From NCBI RefSeq assembly GCF_009707385.1, contig NZ_CP046115.1:5270001-5334000 (forward strand): DNA of 64,000 nucleotides, written 5' to 3'. Source of the DNA: Klebsiella oxytoca. Lineage in GTDB: Bacteria; Pseudomonadota; Gammaproteobacteria; Enterobacterales; Enterobacteriaceae. Position numbers and translations under genes: made by a program. Shown here one piece after another: positions 1 through 9,544 of this stretch. Within the stretch, counting starts at the first letter, position 1; every line of letters begins with the position of its first letter. Under the pieces are notes generated by a model. It worked only from the letters and a program-made list of their open reading frames with translations. It made no database searches and was not told where the DNA came from.

Positions 1-865
1 GGGCTGGCTGGCGCGGGCTATCCTTCAGGCCCTCTGCCATCAATAATCCGCTGGTGATGCTTTGCGTGAGCGGCTGAAACTGCGAATTTCGCACCCGCTC
101 ATCATCACGAGACTGGATCAGCGCTAATGCCCAGCCCAGCCAGGCGTCAGGGTTTTCCGGCGCAATGGCGATTGCCTGGCGAAATGCTCTTTCCGCCAGC
201 GCTTTATTGGCATCCGTGGTCAGCGTCAGGACGGCCGCAGCCAGCGTCAGATCGCCACGGTCCGGCATCCAGGACAAATAATCCTCCATCTTCGGAAGGG
301 CCTTTGCCTCTTGCTCACGATAGCCCAATGCCTGCTGCCAGAGCGCATCAGCGGCAGCGGCATCGTCTTTATTCCAGCCAAGCGGCAGCTCCGCCAGAGG
401 CCTTTTCTGCGCGAGAAATTGCTCGATAATGTTGTGTTGATTAAACGGCTCCCCGCGCAGGGTTATCTGAATAAAACGGGCATGGCGGTCATAGAGAAAA
501 TCCTGCCAGGCGGGTAACTCCAGCTGATTCATACTCTGCCAGCGCCGCTGGTTCTGCTCGCCGATGGGGACATTGAATAACGTGATACCGATGACGAAAA
601 CAATCTGCGCCACGGCGGCGGCCAGATAGCCTTTATTACGCCGGGTGACTGCGACCCACATCAGCGCGGAAAAGTAGAGAGCGCCCCCCAGCCACAGGCC
701 GTAGAGCAATAAACGCTGGGGAGCATTCAGCGCCGCCGGTAAAAGCGAAAGCTTATCCACCAACATAAAGGGGACAGACCAGAGAAAGAGCACCATATTC
801 GGCGCGACAAAAAGCACAATCAAAGACAAGATGACCAGCAGGTGCTTTAACTTCGGCGTAATCAT
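1..865 (-). CDS. Membrane protein with TPR-like region, fourth gene of TerY-P-type cluster (3' end off window)
   Basis: The frame is open from an ATG at 865 to the window edge (288 codons, no stop). The start codon follows directly on the TAA of the upstream kinase gene, so translation is probably coupled. Three hydrophobic segments are visible, at about residues 8-36, 53-74 and 81-100. A soluble part follows, whose last 70 residues contain a TPR-like helix pair (ALAERAFRQAIAIAPENP, then DAWLGWALALI). I do not recognise a named family. Position in the operon suggests a membrane-linked partner or effector of the kinase/phosphatase pair. The C-terminus is missing from the window. Confidence 0.75.
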   Translation of the reverse strand, partial: MITPKLKHLLVILSLIVLFVAPNMVLFLWSVPFMLVDKLSLLPAALNAPQRLLLYGLWLGGALYFSALMWVAVTRRNKGYLAAAVAQIVFVIGITLFNVPIGEQNQRRWQSMNQLELPAWQDFLYDRHARFIQITLRGEPFNQHNIIEQFLAQKRPLAELPLGWNKDDAAAADALWQQALGYREQEAKALPKMEDYLSWMPDRGDLTLAAAVLTLTTDANKALAERAFRQAIAIAPENPDAWLGWALALIQSRDDERVRNSQFQPLTQSITSGLLMAEGLKDSPRQPA

Positions 866-2239
866 TTATGGCTTACTCCGAAGAATCGCCAGCAGCCCCA
901 TCACGGCTATCCAGACAAAAATCAGGATTAACGCCGCGTTATCGTACCAGGCATGCCAGGGACCACTCAGTTGGGTAAAATTACGCGCTAATATGGCCAT
1001 CACCAGCGTACTAATCACAGCCAGTGCGCCATGCCATACAAATGCAGGAACTTTGCTGCGCATATTGCGCCACAGCAGCGTTAACGGCCCTGGCCCGGTT
1101 GGCTGACGAGGTATCGCAGCGGCTGGCGCAACGCGAGGCTGGCGCTTGATGGGCGCAGGACGCTGGCGAACAGTTTGCGTTTGCTTATGCTGCTTCGCCT
1201 GCTTTACGCCTTCTACAACCTTTTTTTCACGTGCGCAGACCAGGCACGGCATCCCGGCGAAATGCTGATGCTTCTGACTACAGAGTATAATTTTTTGCGT
1301 GCTGCGTAGCGCATAAGGACGCAGTACCTGCGCCCATTCATCAGCGGAAGGGCGTCGGGCTGGTGAACCGCTAAACGCGCGGTCAAACAGTTCACGCAGC
1401 TCAGCCGGTAGCAGATGGTGGGTACTGGCCGGTACCGGGGCGATATTTTTTGCGGCATTGATACCGTAGGCGTAGCAGCCTGCGGCAATACGCCCTGATA
1501 AATCATCAGGCACCTTCGCCGTTTGTGAACGGCCGCTATAGGGATGGATACCGTGGTTAAGCAGCTGGAAAATAATGACTGCCAGCGAAAAGCGATCCTG
1601 AGCCTCTTCCTGTTCTCCGGGTACCTGCCCGATGCGCTGAAACTCCGGCGCCAGGTAATCCGGCGTAAACTGCCCGGCCGGGAAACGTTCACCTACACCC
1701 TGGATGCTAAAGCCATCGCAGTCCAGCAGCGCGATATACAGGCTGTCGCGATAAAAGCGCAGGTTGACCGGCTTCATGTCGATAACCCGGTGCTGACGCG
1801 CGTGCAGCGCCGAAACCAGGGTGGCGAGATTACAGGCGAGGCTCACTTTTGCGCCGATACCTTCCGGAAGATTCTGCGCCTTCGCCTGCCGCGCCTGTAA
1901 AATATACTCCAGCTCAATGGTGCGCTGAGTATCCAGGACAGGCATAACAAAACCAACGACGCGCCTGCGCTCATCGAAAAGCAAATAATCAGGCCATGCC
2001 AGCTGAACAATCGCCTCACCTTCTGCCGGCGCAGGGATTTCCGGGCGCTGCGCCAGCATAGCGCGGAGCTTACGCTGGTAATAGCTGGTATCAATATGGG
2101 GATGATAAATTTTCGCAACGCCGGCAGGGTCATCCGCCAGGAAATAGACGCTGCCCGCACCGCCGCTCTTGATGAGTTTCCCCAGACGTACCGGGCGGCG
2201 CTGTTCGGTATAGCAGTTCAGTGTTTTTTTATTCTTCAT
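866..2239 (-). CDS. Protein kinase-like protein with zinc ribbon and C-terminal membrane segments (YegI-like)
   Basis: 457 aa from the ATG at 2239. An in-frame ATG exists at 2272, but 2239 gives the usual 11-bp overlap with the preceding gene and puts the kinase fold near the N-terminus. Kinase features are a glycine-rich loop (SGGAGSVY, residues 25-32), an Ala-Lys motif (VAKIYHP), a catalytic-loop equivalent (RVIDMKPVNL) and a DFG-like LLDCDGFS. After the kinase domain comes a Cys/His cluster (CSQKHQHFAGMPCLVC) that looks like a zinc ribbon, then a basic linker and two C-terminal hydrophobic helices. With the vWA and PP2C genes upstream it forms the arrangement described as a TerY-P triad, which resembles E. 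coli yegL-pphC-yegI. Substrates are unknown. The catalytic loop departs from the canonical HRD, so activity should not be assumed. Confidence 0.85.
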   Translation of the reverse strand: MKNKKTLNCYTEQRRPVRLGKLIKSGGAGSVYFLADDPAGVAKIYHPHIDTSYYQRKLRAMLAQRPEIPAPAEGEAIVQLAWPDYLLFDERRRVVGFVMPVLDTQRTIELEYILQARQAKAQNLPEGIGAKVSLACNLATLVSALHARQHRVIDMKPVNLRFYRDSLYIALLDCDGFSIQGVGERFPAGQFTPDYLAPEFQRIGQVPGEQEEAQDRFSLAVIIFQLLNHGIHPYSGRSQTAKVPDDLSGRIAAGCYAYGINAAKNIAPVPASTHHLLPAELRELFDRAFSGSPARRPSADEWAQVLRPYALRSTQKIILCSQKHQHFAGMPCLVCAREKKVVEGVKQAKQHKQTQTVRQRPAPIKRQPRVAPAAAIPRQPTGPGPLTLLWRNMRSKVPAFVWHGALAVISTLVMAILARNFTQLSGPWHAWYDNAALILIFVWIAVMGLLAILRSKP

Positions 2240-2954
2240 TGCGTAAAGCGATAAGTAGCGTTTTGTCGTCACCCGTTATGGCCCAGGTACGAGGATCGTC
2301 GAGGGTTATCCGCAATGCTTCACTGCCCTGCTTTTCCGGAATCTGGCGCAGATAGTTCATCACCGGCGCAATGAAGGGAGCAAATAGCGCGTCACCGCTA
2401 CGATTCAACGCAAACGGCTGCACGCCGTCTGACATCATCACCAGCTGCGTGGCGCGACCGACAAACTGGCTGATGCGTAAATGTTCGCGCCAGTCGTGGC
2501 TGGTAAGGAACCAGGTCTGGTTAGCGTATTCCCCATTTTCAGGTAAAGATAAATACTCATTAGCATCGATACTCAGCGCCGCGACGCCGTCGCCGATATG
2601 CAACACCGTTGAGGCGCTCTCCCCCAGCCACGCGGCCACAACGGTACAGGCAAAATCGCCTGCGGAGAGCTCCCGCTCCTGCGCCTGTAGCAGAATGGTG
2701 TCACGCACGCTTTCCACCAGAGTAGTCAGCTGATTTTCGTCGGGTACGGCGGTAAATTTTGCCAGCCCCTCGACCAGCTCCCGACTGACCAAAGCCGCCC
2801 CCTGCTCGCCATAGGCGGCTGAGCCTGCGCCGTCACAAACGACGGCCACCAGACGCTCACCCAAATTGCGATAGCAAAAGGCATCCTGGCAGGGAAGGTT
2901 ATTTTGTCGGTGGCTGCTGCCGATGACCGACGAAGCGTAAACGCGCCAGTTCAT
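2229..2954 (-). CDS. PP2C-family Ser/Thr protein phosphatase (PphC-like)
   Basis: 241 aa. PP2C metal-binding motifs are present: VVCDGAGSA near residue 40, a GDG motif (LHIGDGVAAL) in mid-protein, MMSDGVQPF near residue 175, and a C-terminal GDDKT. The substrate is expected to be a phosphoprotein, plausibly the partner kinase or the vWA protein of the same operon. The gene starts 4 bp after the vWA stop and overlaps the kinase gene by 11 bp. It is similar in size and order to E. coli pphC (yegK), which stands in the same vWA-phosphatase-kinase order. Confidence 0.88.
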   Translation of the reverse strand: MNWRVYASSVIGSSHRQNNLPCQDAFCYRNLGERLVAVVCDGAGSAAYGEQGAALVSRELVEGLAKFTAVPDENQLTTLVESVRDTILLQAQERELSAGDFACTVVAAWLGESASTVLHIGDGVAALSIDANEYLSLPENGEYANQTWFLTSHDWREHLRISQFVGRATQLVMMSDGVQPFALNRSGDALFAPFIAPVMNYLRQIPEKQGSEALRITLDDPRTWAITGDDKTLLIALRNEE

Positions 2955-2958
2955 CGCG

Positions 2959-3636
2959 TCAGACCGAAATTTCTGACCAGCTATCCGTCGGCGGCAGCTG
3001 CGCTTTGCCGCCTGGCGTCGACTGCGAAACCACCTGCATGCTGGCGCTCAGCCAGAGGAACAGCTCGCGGAACTGCAATCCTTTTAGCTGCTTCACGCCA
3101 TTAATGCCGCTACGGCTGAAGTGGCCCATTGATTCAGTGGCTTCTTTTCCTACGCTAATCGGGAAAACAGCGACTTTATTTGCCGCCTGCGCTTCACGAC
3201 ACTCTTGAGCCGCGGCTTGCCAGTTATCCGTGGGCTCACCATCAGACATTAAAAACAGCCAGGGACGGGTATAGGGCACGCCAGCCGCTTTCAGGCGCTG
3301 CTTTTCAGCTTCGATTTCGCTCAGCGCCAGGCTAACGGCCTGCCCGGTTGGCGTCAGGCCATTGGCTTCAAGCACGGGAGCCGTGAAGTCCATCGCATCA
3401 CACCAGTCGCCGTATAGCTCACATTCATCATAACCGCCGTATTTAATCACCAGCAGGCGAACGCGTTTAGCGGCGATGACATCATGCTTAAGCTCTTCTT
3501 CCAGTAGCTTGAGCCCCTGATTTAGCTGGGCTATCGGTCGGCCGTCCATACTACCGGAACAATCGAGAACCAAAATTAAAGGCGTACGCTGTTCACTATT
3601 ATCAATAAATGAAACATCCGGAATTAAAGAGGTCAT
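2959..3636 (-). CDS. vWA-domain protein, TerY/YegL type
   Basis: 225 aa from the ATG at 3636, which has an AAGGA ribosome-binding site just upstream. The frame extends to 3684 but that start has no such site. A von Willebrand A fold with a complete MIDAS is evident: DCSGSMDG (D25, S27, S29), the mid-domain threonine in TPTGQA, and MSDGEPTD. Cytoplasmic; no signal peptide. vWA proteins of this kind are the scaffold member of TerY-P triads, binding metal and recruiting partners. It is first in the minus-strand operon, and a terminator separates it from rpmG upstream. Confidence 0.88.
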   Translation of the reverse strand: MTSLIPDVSFIDNSEQRTPLILVLDCSGSMDGRPIAQLNQGLKLLEEELKHDVIAAKRVRLLVIKYGGYDECELYGDWCDAMDFTAPVLEANGLTPTGQAVSLALSEIEAEKQRLKAAGVPYTRPWLFLMSDGEPTDNWQAAAQECREAQAANKVAVFPISVGKEATESMGHFSRSGINGVKQLKGLQFRELFLWLSASMQVVSQSTPGGKAQLPPTDSWSEISV

Positions 3637-3792
3637 AACAATCCTTGTCGGTGGTTTTCTGTACCGGAAGGATAAACACCACATGCAGGTAAGACAAGAA
3701 AAACCAATTCATTCATGTAGTTAATGAATAGCGGCAAATCAGAGATGTGGGATAAATTTCGCAGGCAGGAAGTGCTGCTATAAAGCAGAAAC

Positions 3793-3820
3793 AAAAAACC
3801 CCGCCGAGGCGGGGTTCTTC
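3793..3820 (-). terminator. Rho-independent terminator of rpmB-rpmG
   Basis: Seven-bp GC stem CCCCGCC / GGCGGGG (3799-3805 and 3808-3814). Read on the minus strand it is followed by a run of six T. It lies 20-45 bp past the rpmG stop and isolates the ribosomal operon from the vWA cluster. Confidence 0.85.
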
Positions 3821-3838
3821 TTTACAAGGAATCTAAAA

Positions 3839-4009
<171 letters not shown>

Positions 4010-4026
4010 TTATTTCCTCTAAGTAC

Positions 4027-4284
<258 letters not shown>

Positions 4285-4350
4285 TTAGCTCGAGCTTCGT
4301 ATGGGGTATTGGCGCCTCGTCAGGCTTTACAGCCCGGTCATCGCAGTTCT

Positions 4351-4475
4351 ATACACTTTATCCTTCAAGCCGTCTCTTTAGTTGGCTGCGCTCGTTCATC
4401 CCAGTCACTTACCTATGTAAGCTCAGAGGATTCACTCCCTTGCCGCCTCAATACAACTTGAATGATTTCGTGTAT
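4351..4475. repeat. ERIC element
   Basis: About 125 bp, bounded by inverted ends atacac / gtgtat with the internal arms TTCAAG / CTTGAA. The core, ATGTAAGCTC followed by GGATTCAC, matches the conserved ERIC centre from which the ERIC1R/ERIC2 primers were designed. It lies in the non-coding interval between rpmB and radC. The rest of this 340-bp interval shows no gene. Confidence 0.88.
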
Positions 4476-4604
4476 ATGCGAACTCTCGATTGCCAGGCCC
4501 AAATGCCAAACCCGAGATTCTCAAAGGTGGCGTAGTATACGCTGACTCTGCGATGTGCTCAAGTCCCGAACAGACAAAGATCCCGATGGATCGATTGATC
4601 GGGG

Positions 4605-5270
4605 CTAAATCCAGCCACGCTCAGCAAAAGATACGTACGCTCCGCGGCCAATAACAAGGTGATCAAGCACGCGTATATCCATGAATCGACAGCATTTTAT
4701 CACTCTTTCGGTAATCAGCCTGTCGGCCTTGCTAGGCTCAGGGCTACCGGATGGATGATTATGTGCCAGGATCACCGCTGCGGCGTTCACTTTGATGGCT
4801 TCGCGTACGATTTCTCGCGGATGCACCTCAACGTGGCTAAGCGTACCAGAAAAAAGCCGGCTATGTTTCAATACCCGGTTCTGATTGTCTAAAAAGATCA
4901 CCATGAAGATCTCACGTTCTTCATCGGCCAGCTGGCTTTGCAGAAATTCCCGCGTCATTGATGGAGTAACCAATGCGGGTTCTTCCGTCATCCGCAAACT
5001 GAAATAGCGTCGCGCCAGTTCGGCAATACCTTTTAGCTGCGCATATTTCGCCAGACCAATTCCTTCAACCTCGTCAAACTGCGACTCCTCCGCCGATAGC
5101 AGACCATAGAGCGAGCCAAAGCGCTGCAGTAAATCCTGGGCAAATGTCATTACATCCTGCGTACGCGTTCCGGTGCGTAAAAACAGCGCCAGCAGTTCGC
5201 TATCCGTCAAAACTTCAATACCGTAACGCTGCATCTTTTCCCTCGGCATCAGGGATTCCTGTATATCCAT
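4605..5270 (-). CDS. radC: RadC-family JAB/MPN-domain protein
   Basis: 221 aa from the ATG at 5270 (AAGGAG eight bases upstream). A longer frame to 5333 lacks a site and the family N-terminus. An N-terminal helix-hairpin-helix region ([15 protein letters not shown]) precedes the JAMM metalloprotease-like motif [14 protein letters not shown] and the C-terminal SFAERGWI. Length matches E. coli RadC (222 aa). Its role is not settled; the old link to recombinational repair was withdrawn for E. coli. Divergent from coaBC. Confidence 0.93.
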   Translation of the reverse strand: MDIQESLMPREKMQRYGIEVLTDSELLALFLRTGTRTQDVMTFAQDLLQRFGSLYGLLSAEESQFDEVEGIGLAKYAQLKGIAELARRYFSLRMTEEPALVTPSMTREFLQSQLADEEREIFMVIFLDNQNRVLKHSRLFSGTLSHVEVHPREIVREAIKVNAAAVILAHNHPSGSPEPSKADRLITERVIKCCRFMDIRVLDHLVIGRGAYVSFAERGWI

Positions 5271-5442
5271 CGCGGCTTCTCCTTCCCACTCCGCACTATC
5301 CTGGCACAGCCGTTTCGCACTGCCGATACGCAAGTTTTATCCGTGCGTAACGCCTCGCAAAGTGGATCTCCACCAGGCACACGATGCCGAAAGGATTGTG
5401 ATAAGATGCGCGAATTCTGGTGTCCCGCAACAGGAAAAAATC

Positions 5443-6657
5443 ATGATGAGTCTGGCTGGTAAAAAGATCGTTCTTGGCGTGAGCGGCGGTATTGCCGCTT
5501 ATAAAACGCCGGAACTGGTGCGCCGCCTGCGCGACCGCGGCGCGGATGTCCGCGTCGCCATGACGGAAGCCGCCAAAGCCTTCATTACGCCGTTAAGTTT
5601 ACAGGCGGTGTCCGGTTATCCGGTCTCCGACAGCCTTCTCGACCCGGCCGCCGAAGCGGCGATGGGCCATATAGAGCTGGGGAAATGGGCCGATCTGGTT
5701 ATTCTCGCCCCCGCCACCGCCGATTTAATCGCCCGCGTCGCAGCGGGGATGGCTAATGACCTCGTATCGACGATTTGTCTCGCTACGCCGTCACCGGTCG
5801 CCGTCGTGCCAGCGATGAACCAGCAGATGTATCGCGCCGCCGCCACTCAGCATAATCTTGACACCATTGCCGCCCGAGGCCTGCTGGTGTGGGGGCCGGA
5901 TAGCGGCAGTCAGGCCTGCGGTGATATTGGCCCAGGACGGATGCTGGACCCGCTGACGATTGTGGATTTGGCCGCGCAGCATTTCTCTCCTGTCAAAGAT
6001 TTGCAACATCTCAACATCATGATTACCGCGGGCCCAACCCGCGAGCCGCTGGATCCGGTGCGTTATATCACTAACCACAGTTCTGGTAAGATGGGCTTCG
6101 CTATTGCCGCCGCTGCCGCGCATCGAGGAGCGAACGTCACGCTGGTGAGCGGTCCGGTTTCGCTGCCAACGCCGCCGTTTGTGCAAAGAGTTGACGTCAC
6201 GACAGCGCTTGAGATGGAATCAGCAGTGCAAAAAGGTGTCTCCCGGCAGCATATTTTTATTGGCTGCGCGGCGGTCGCCGACTACCGTGCCGTCGTCATC
6301 GCCGAAGAAAAAATCAAAAAACAAGGTGATGAATTAACCCTGAAAATGGTTAAAAATCCGGATATCGTCGCAGGGGTCGCTGCGCTTAAGGTCAACCGCC
6401 CTTACGTCGTTGGGTTTGCCGCCGAAACGAATAATGTGGAAGAATACGCACGGCAAAAGCGAGCCCGCAAAAATCTTGATCTGATTTGCGCTAATGATGT
6501 TTCACAGCCTAATCAGGGATTTAACAGCGACAGCAACGCATTACACCTTTTCTGGCAGGAGGGAGAGAAGCGCTTACCACTTGAGCGCAAGGAACTTCTG
6601 GGCCAATTATTACTCGACGAGATCGTTACCCGTTATGATGAAAAAAATCGACGTTAA
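5443..6657 (+). CDS. coaBC: Bifunctional phosphopantothenoylcysteine decarboxylase / phosphopantothenate-cysteine ligase
   Basis: 404 aa from the ATG at 5443 (AGGA upstream); ATG 5446 is equally possible. It catalyses two successive steps of coenzyme A synthesis. The N-terminal flavoprotein domain (CoaC) shows [10 protein letters not shown], the PAMNQQMY loop and the [10 protein letters not shown] segment. The C-terminal CTP-dependent ligase (CoaB) starts at [16 protein letters not shown] and contains SSGKMGFA, the KIKK lysines and [11 protein letters not shown]. Nearly identical to E. coli Dfp. It overlaps dut by 23 bp, so the two are probably co-translated. Confidence 0.96.
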   Translation: MMSLAGKKIVLGVSGGIAAYKTPELVRRLRDRGADVRVAMTEAAKAFITPLSLQAVSGYPVSDSLLDPAAEAAMGHIELGKWADLVILAPATADLIARVAAGMANDLVSTICLATPSPVAVVPAMNQQMYRAAATQHNLDTIAARGLLVWGPDSGSQACGDIGPGRMLDPLTIVDLAAQHFSPVKDLQHLNIMITAGPTREPLDPVRYITNHSSGKMGFAIAAAAAHRGANVTLVSGPVSLPTPPFVQRVDVTTALEMESAVQKGVSRQHIFIGCAAVADYRAVVIAEEKIKKQGDELTLKMVKNPDIVAGVAALKVNRPYVVGFAAETNNVEEYARQKRARKNLDLICANDVSQPNQGFNSDSNALHLFWQEGEKRLPLERKELLGQLLLDEIVTRYDEKNRR

Positions 6658-7093
6658 GATTCTGGACCCGCGTGTTGGCCAGCAATTCCCTCTGCCGACC
6701 TATGCCACCTCCGGTTCCGCCGGGCTTGACCTGCGAGCCTGTCTCGATGACGCCGTAGAGCTGGCTCCAGGCGCAACGACCCTCGTACCGACCGGCCTGG
6801 CGATTCATATTGCCGATCCGTCTCTGGCAGCGGTTATACTCCCCCGCTCCGGGCTGGGTCATAAACACGGCGTCGTCCTGGGTAACCTGGTCGGTCTGAT
6901 CGATTCCGACTATCAGGGCCAGCTGATGGTTTCCGTCTGGAACCGCAGCCAGCAAAGCTTCACTATTGAACCCGGCGAGCGTCTCGCGCAAATGGTGTTT
7001 GTGCCCGTTGTACAGGCGGAATTTAACCTGGTGGAAGATTTCGACGCTACCGATCGCGGCGAAGGCGGCTTCGGTCACTCAGGGCGTAAATAA
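6635..7093 (+). CDS. dut: dUTP diphosphatase
   Basis: 152 aa from ATG 6635 (ATG 6638 follows immediately). It hydrolyses dUTP to dUMP, keeping uracil out of DNA and feeding dTMP synthesis. All five trimeric dUTPase motifs are present: [35 protein letters not shown] and the C-terminal [11 protein letters not shown]. Its start lies inside the coaBC 3' end, as in E. coli. Confidence 0.96.
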   Translation: MMKKIDVKILDPRVGQQFPLPTYATSGSAGLDLRACLDDAVELAPGATTLVPTGLAIHIADPSLAAVILPRSGLGHKHGVVLGNLVGLIDSDYQGQLMVSVWNRSQQSFTIEPGERLAQMVFVPVVQAEFNLVEDFDATDRGEGGFGHSGRK

Positions 7094-7269
7094 GCCCGGC
7101 AATAGACAAAAATCTTCGGGGCGTCGCCGATAAACGGGCTGTCCCAAAGATGAAGTGGAACCTGCATCGCAAAGCGCACTAATGCAATAACATCACCGCA
7201 GGCAACAGCTTGCGGTCGCTTTGTGGATGCCTGCCTGACAAGTGCTTTTTTTCAGGGGTATTTTAAAAC

Positions 7270-7866
7270 ATGGCAGAAAAACAAACTGCGAAAAGGAATC
7301 GTCGCGAAGAAATACTTCAATCTCTGGCGCTAATGCTTGAATCCAGCGATGGGAGTCAGCGTATCACCACGGCGAAGCTGGCGGCGTCCGTTGGCGTATC
7401 TGAAGCGGCTCTGTATCGGCATTTTCCGAGCAAGACCCGCATGTTTGATAGCCTGATTGAATTTATCGAAGACAGCCTGATTACGCGCATCAATTTGATT
7501 TTAAAAGATGAAAAAGACACTACGGCGCGCCTGCGTCTGATTGTTCTGTTGATTCTTGGGTTTGGCGAGCGTAATCCTGGGCTGACAAGAATTCTGACCG
7601 GCCATGCGCTGATGTTTGAACAAGACAGGCTTCAGGATCGTATCAACCAGCTGTTCGAGCGTATTGAAGTGCAGCTGCGCCAGGTGATGCGTGAAAAGAA
7701 AATGCGTGAAGGCGAAGGCTATACCGTCGATGAATCCCTGCTGGCCAGCCAGCTGTTGGCCTTCTGCGAAGGGATGCTGTCGCGCTTTGTGCGCAGCGAG
7801 TTTAAATATCGTCCGACGGACGATTTTGACGCCCGCTGGCCGCTGGTCGCCGCTCAGCTGAAATAA
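7270..7866 (+). CDS. slmA: Nucleoid occlusion factor SlmA
   Basis: 198 aa, the E. coli length. A TetR-type HTH sits at the N-terminus ([21 protein letters not shown], about residues 28-50), followed by the helical ligand/dimer domain. SlmA binds chromosomal SBS sites and blocks FtsZ assembly over the nucleoid. It is separate from dut by 176 bp, which show no other gene, and convergent with pyrE. Confidence 0.95.
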   Translation: MAEKQTAKRNRREEILQSLALMLESSDGSQRITTAKLAASVGVSEAALYRHFPSKTRMFDSLIEFIEDSLITRINLILKDEKDTTARLRLIVLLILGFGERNPGLTRILTGHALMFEQDRLQDRINQLFERIEVQLRQVMREKKMREGEGYTVDESLLASQLLAFCEGMLSRFVRSEFKYRPTDDFDARWPLVAAQLK

Positions 7867-7881
7867 CCCTCTCTTGTCTCT

Positions 7882-7902
7882 ATGCAGCCCGAAAGGCTGC
7901 AT
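7882..7902. terminator. Hairpin between slmA and pyrE
   Basis: Perfect eight-bp stem ATGCAGCC / GGCTGCAT with a CGAAA loop, 15 bp after the slmA stop. The following tract (ctcttcc) is only partly T-rich, so termination is likely but not certain. Confidence 0.6.
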
Positions 7903-7997
7903 CTCTTCCAGCAAGAACGCTTACTTTCTCCGCACCAAATGCGAGATTGTCATTCCCGTAGCGGCCGACTGCTTTAAAGACAATCAGCCGCTGCTGT

Positions 7998-8639
7998 TTA
8001 CACCCCGTACGCTTCGCGATAGGCGCGAACGGCTGCCAGATGTTCAGCCATTTCCGGCTTCTCTTCGAGATAGCTGATCAGATCTTTCAACGTCACGATA
8101 GAGACCACTTTACAACCGTAGTCGCGCTCAACTTCCTGAATCGCGGAGATTTCGCCGCGTCCGCGTTCCTGACGGTCCAGAGAAATCAGCACTCCGGCTA
8201 ACTGCGCGCCGTTAGCCTGAATAATTTCCATGGATTCTCGAATTGCGGTACCTGCGGTGATGACATCATCCACCAGCATCACACGACCCTGCAGAGGGCT
8301 TCCTACCAGATTTCCACCCTCGCCATGCGTCTTCGCCTCCTTGCGGTTAAAGCAGTAAGGCAGATCGCGGTCATGGTGTTCCGCCAGCGCGACCGCCGTG
8401 GTCGTGGCGATCGGAATGCCTTTGTAGGCCGGGCCAAACAGCAGGTCAAAATCAATCCCGGAATCCACCAGCGCTTCGGCGTAAAAACGGCCTAACAGTG
8501 CCAGATCGCGCCCGGTATTAAACAGGCCGGCGTTGAAGAAATAGGGACTCTTGCGCCCGGATTTCAGCGTAAATTCGCCAAACTTAAGAACCTGTTTGTT
8601 AAGCGCAAACTCAATAAACTGGCGCTGATACGGTTTCAT
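7998..8639 (-). CDS. pyrE: Orotate phosphoribosyltransferase
   Basis: 213 aa from the ATG at 8639 (GAGGAG upstream), the E. coli length; the frame's extra five residues to 8654 are not family sequence. It transfers orotate to PRPP to form OMP. The PRPP-binding motif [13 protein letters not shown] is at about residues 118-130, and the catalytic loop region is [21 protein letters not shown]. It lies downstream of rph with the attenuator hairpin between them, so expression should respond to UTP as in E. coli. Confidence 0.96.
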   Translation of the reverse strand: MKPYQRQFIEFALNKQVLKFGEFTLKSGRKSPYFFNAGLFNTGRDLALLGRFYAEALVDSGIDFDLLFGPAYKGIPIATTTAVALAEHHDRDLPYCFNRKEAKTHGEGGNLVGSPLQGRVMLVDDVITAGTAIRESMEIIQANGAQLAGVLISLDRQERGRGEISAIQEVERDYGCKVVSIVTLKDLISYLEEKPEMAEHLAAVRAYREAYGV

Positions 8640-8671
8640 GGATTCGCTCCTCATCTTACTTTTCTACGAAC

Positions 8672-8699
8672 AAAAAAAAGGCGACTTCTCAGTCGCCTT
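8672..8699 (-). promoter_or_regulatory. pyrE attenuator (UTP-sensitive terminator)
   Basis: Nine-bp stem AAGGCGACT / AGTCGCCTT with a four-base loop. On the minus strand it is followed by eight T. It starts 6 bp after the rph stop, which is the arrangement needed for coupling rph translation to pyrE read-through. In E. coli, high UTP uncouples the ribosome from polymerase and favours termination here. Confidence 0.88.
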
Positions 8700-8704
8700 A
8701 AAAA

Positions 8705-9421
8705 CTAGTTTTGCAACGCCGCTTTCTGCGTCGTGACAATAGATTCGATTCCCCCTCGGGCCAACGCCAGCAGGGTGAGCAGTTCTTCATGGGTGAACGG
8801 CTCGCCTTCCGCCGTGCCCTGCACCTCGATGATGCGACCATCTTCGGTCATCACCACGTTCATATCGGTTTCCGCCGCGGAATCCTCAACGTACTCTAAA
8901 TCGCAAATCGCTTCGCCATTAACGATACCAACGGATACCGCCGCCACCATTCCTTTCATCGGATTGGTTTTCAGCTTACCGGACGCGACCAGCTTATTCA
9001 GCGCATCGGCCAACGCCACGCAGGCCCCGGTGATAGATGCGGTACGGGTGCCGCCGTCGGCCTGCAGCACGTCGCAGTCCAGCGTGATGGTAAATTCACC
9101 CAGCGCTTTCAGGTCAACCGCAGCGCGCAGCGCGCGCGCGATCAGGCGCTGAATTTCCATGGTGCGACCGCCCTGCTTACCTTTTGCGGCTTCACGCGCG
9201 TTACGGGTATGAGTAGAACGCGGCAGCATGCCATATTCGGCGGTGATCCACCCCTGGCCCTGGCCTTTCAGAAAGCGCGGCACGCCTTCATCAATAGAAG
9301 CGGTGCACAATACTTTGGTGTCACCAAATTCGACCAGCACGGAGCCTTCTGCGTGTTTTGTGTAGTTACGGGTCAGGGTTACTGGGCGCACTTGATTAGC
9401 GCTACGGCCTGCTGGACGCAT
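8705..9421 (-). CDS. rph: RNase PH
   Basis: 238 aa from the ATG at 9421; the longer frame to 9457 adds non-family residues. It is a phosphorolytic 3'-5' exoribonuclease that trims tRNA precursors. Motifs include [14 protein letters not shown], the phosphate-binding region [20 protein letters not shown] and [19 protein letters not shown]. The C-terminus is intact ([13 protein letters not shown]), unlike E. coli K-12, whose rph frameshift lowers pyrE expression. Its ribosome load also controls the downstream attenuator. Confidence 0.95.
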   Translation of the reverse strand: MRPAGRSANQVRPVTLTRNYTKHAEGSVLVEFGDTKVLCTASIDEGVPRFLKGQGQGWITAEYGMLPRSTHTRNAREAAKGKQGGRTMEIQRLIARALRAAVDLKALGEFTITLDCDVLQADGGTRTASITGACVALADALNKLVASGKLKTNPMKGMVAAVSVGIVNGEAICDLEYVEDSAAETDMNVVMTEDGRIIEVQGTAEGEPFTHEELLTLLALARGGIESIVTTQKAALQN

Positions 9422-9505
9422 GATGTTCTCCGGCTTGAAACGAATGTGGCTGCGCATTATACGGATAATGCGCGCTTATTCCTATCCTGATAAGGCCTCG
9501 AAAGC

Positions 9506-9511
9506 TATAAT
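9506..9511 (+). promoter_or_regulatory. Candidate -10 element of yicC
   Basis: A TATAAT hexamer lies 34 bp before the yicC start, in the short divergent gap with rph. No good -35 is visible. A second TATAAT read on the minus strand (9456-9461) could serve rph. Confidence 0.35.
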
Positions 9512-9544
9512 CCATCCCACTCTCCTTTAAAAACAGGAACGTCT

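Noticed and set aside
8705..9421. rph frameshift as in E. coli K-12
   Set aside because: The frame is intact for 238 codons with the normal C-terminal sequence.
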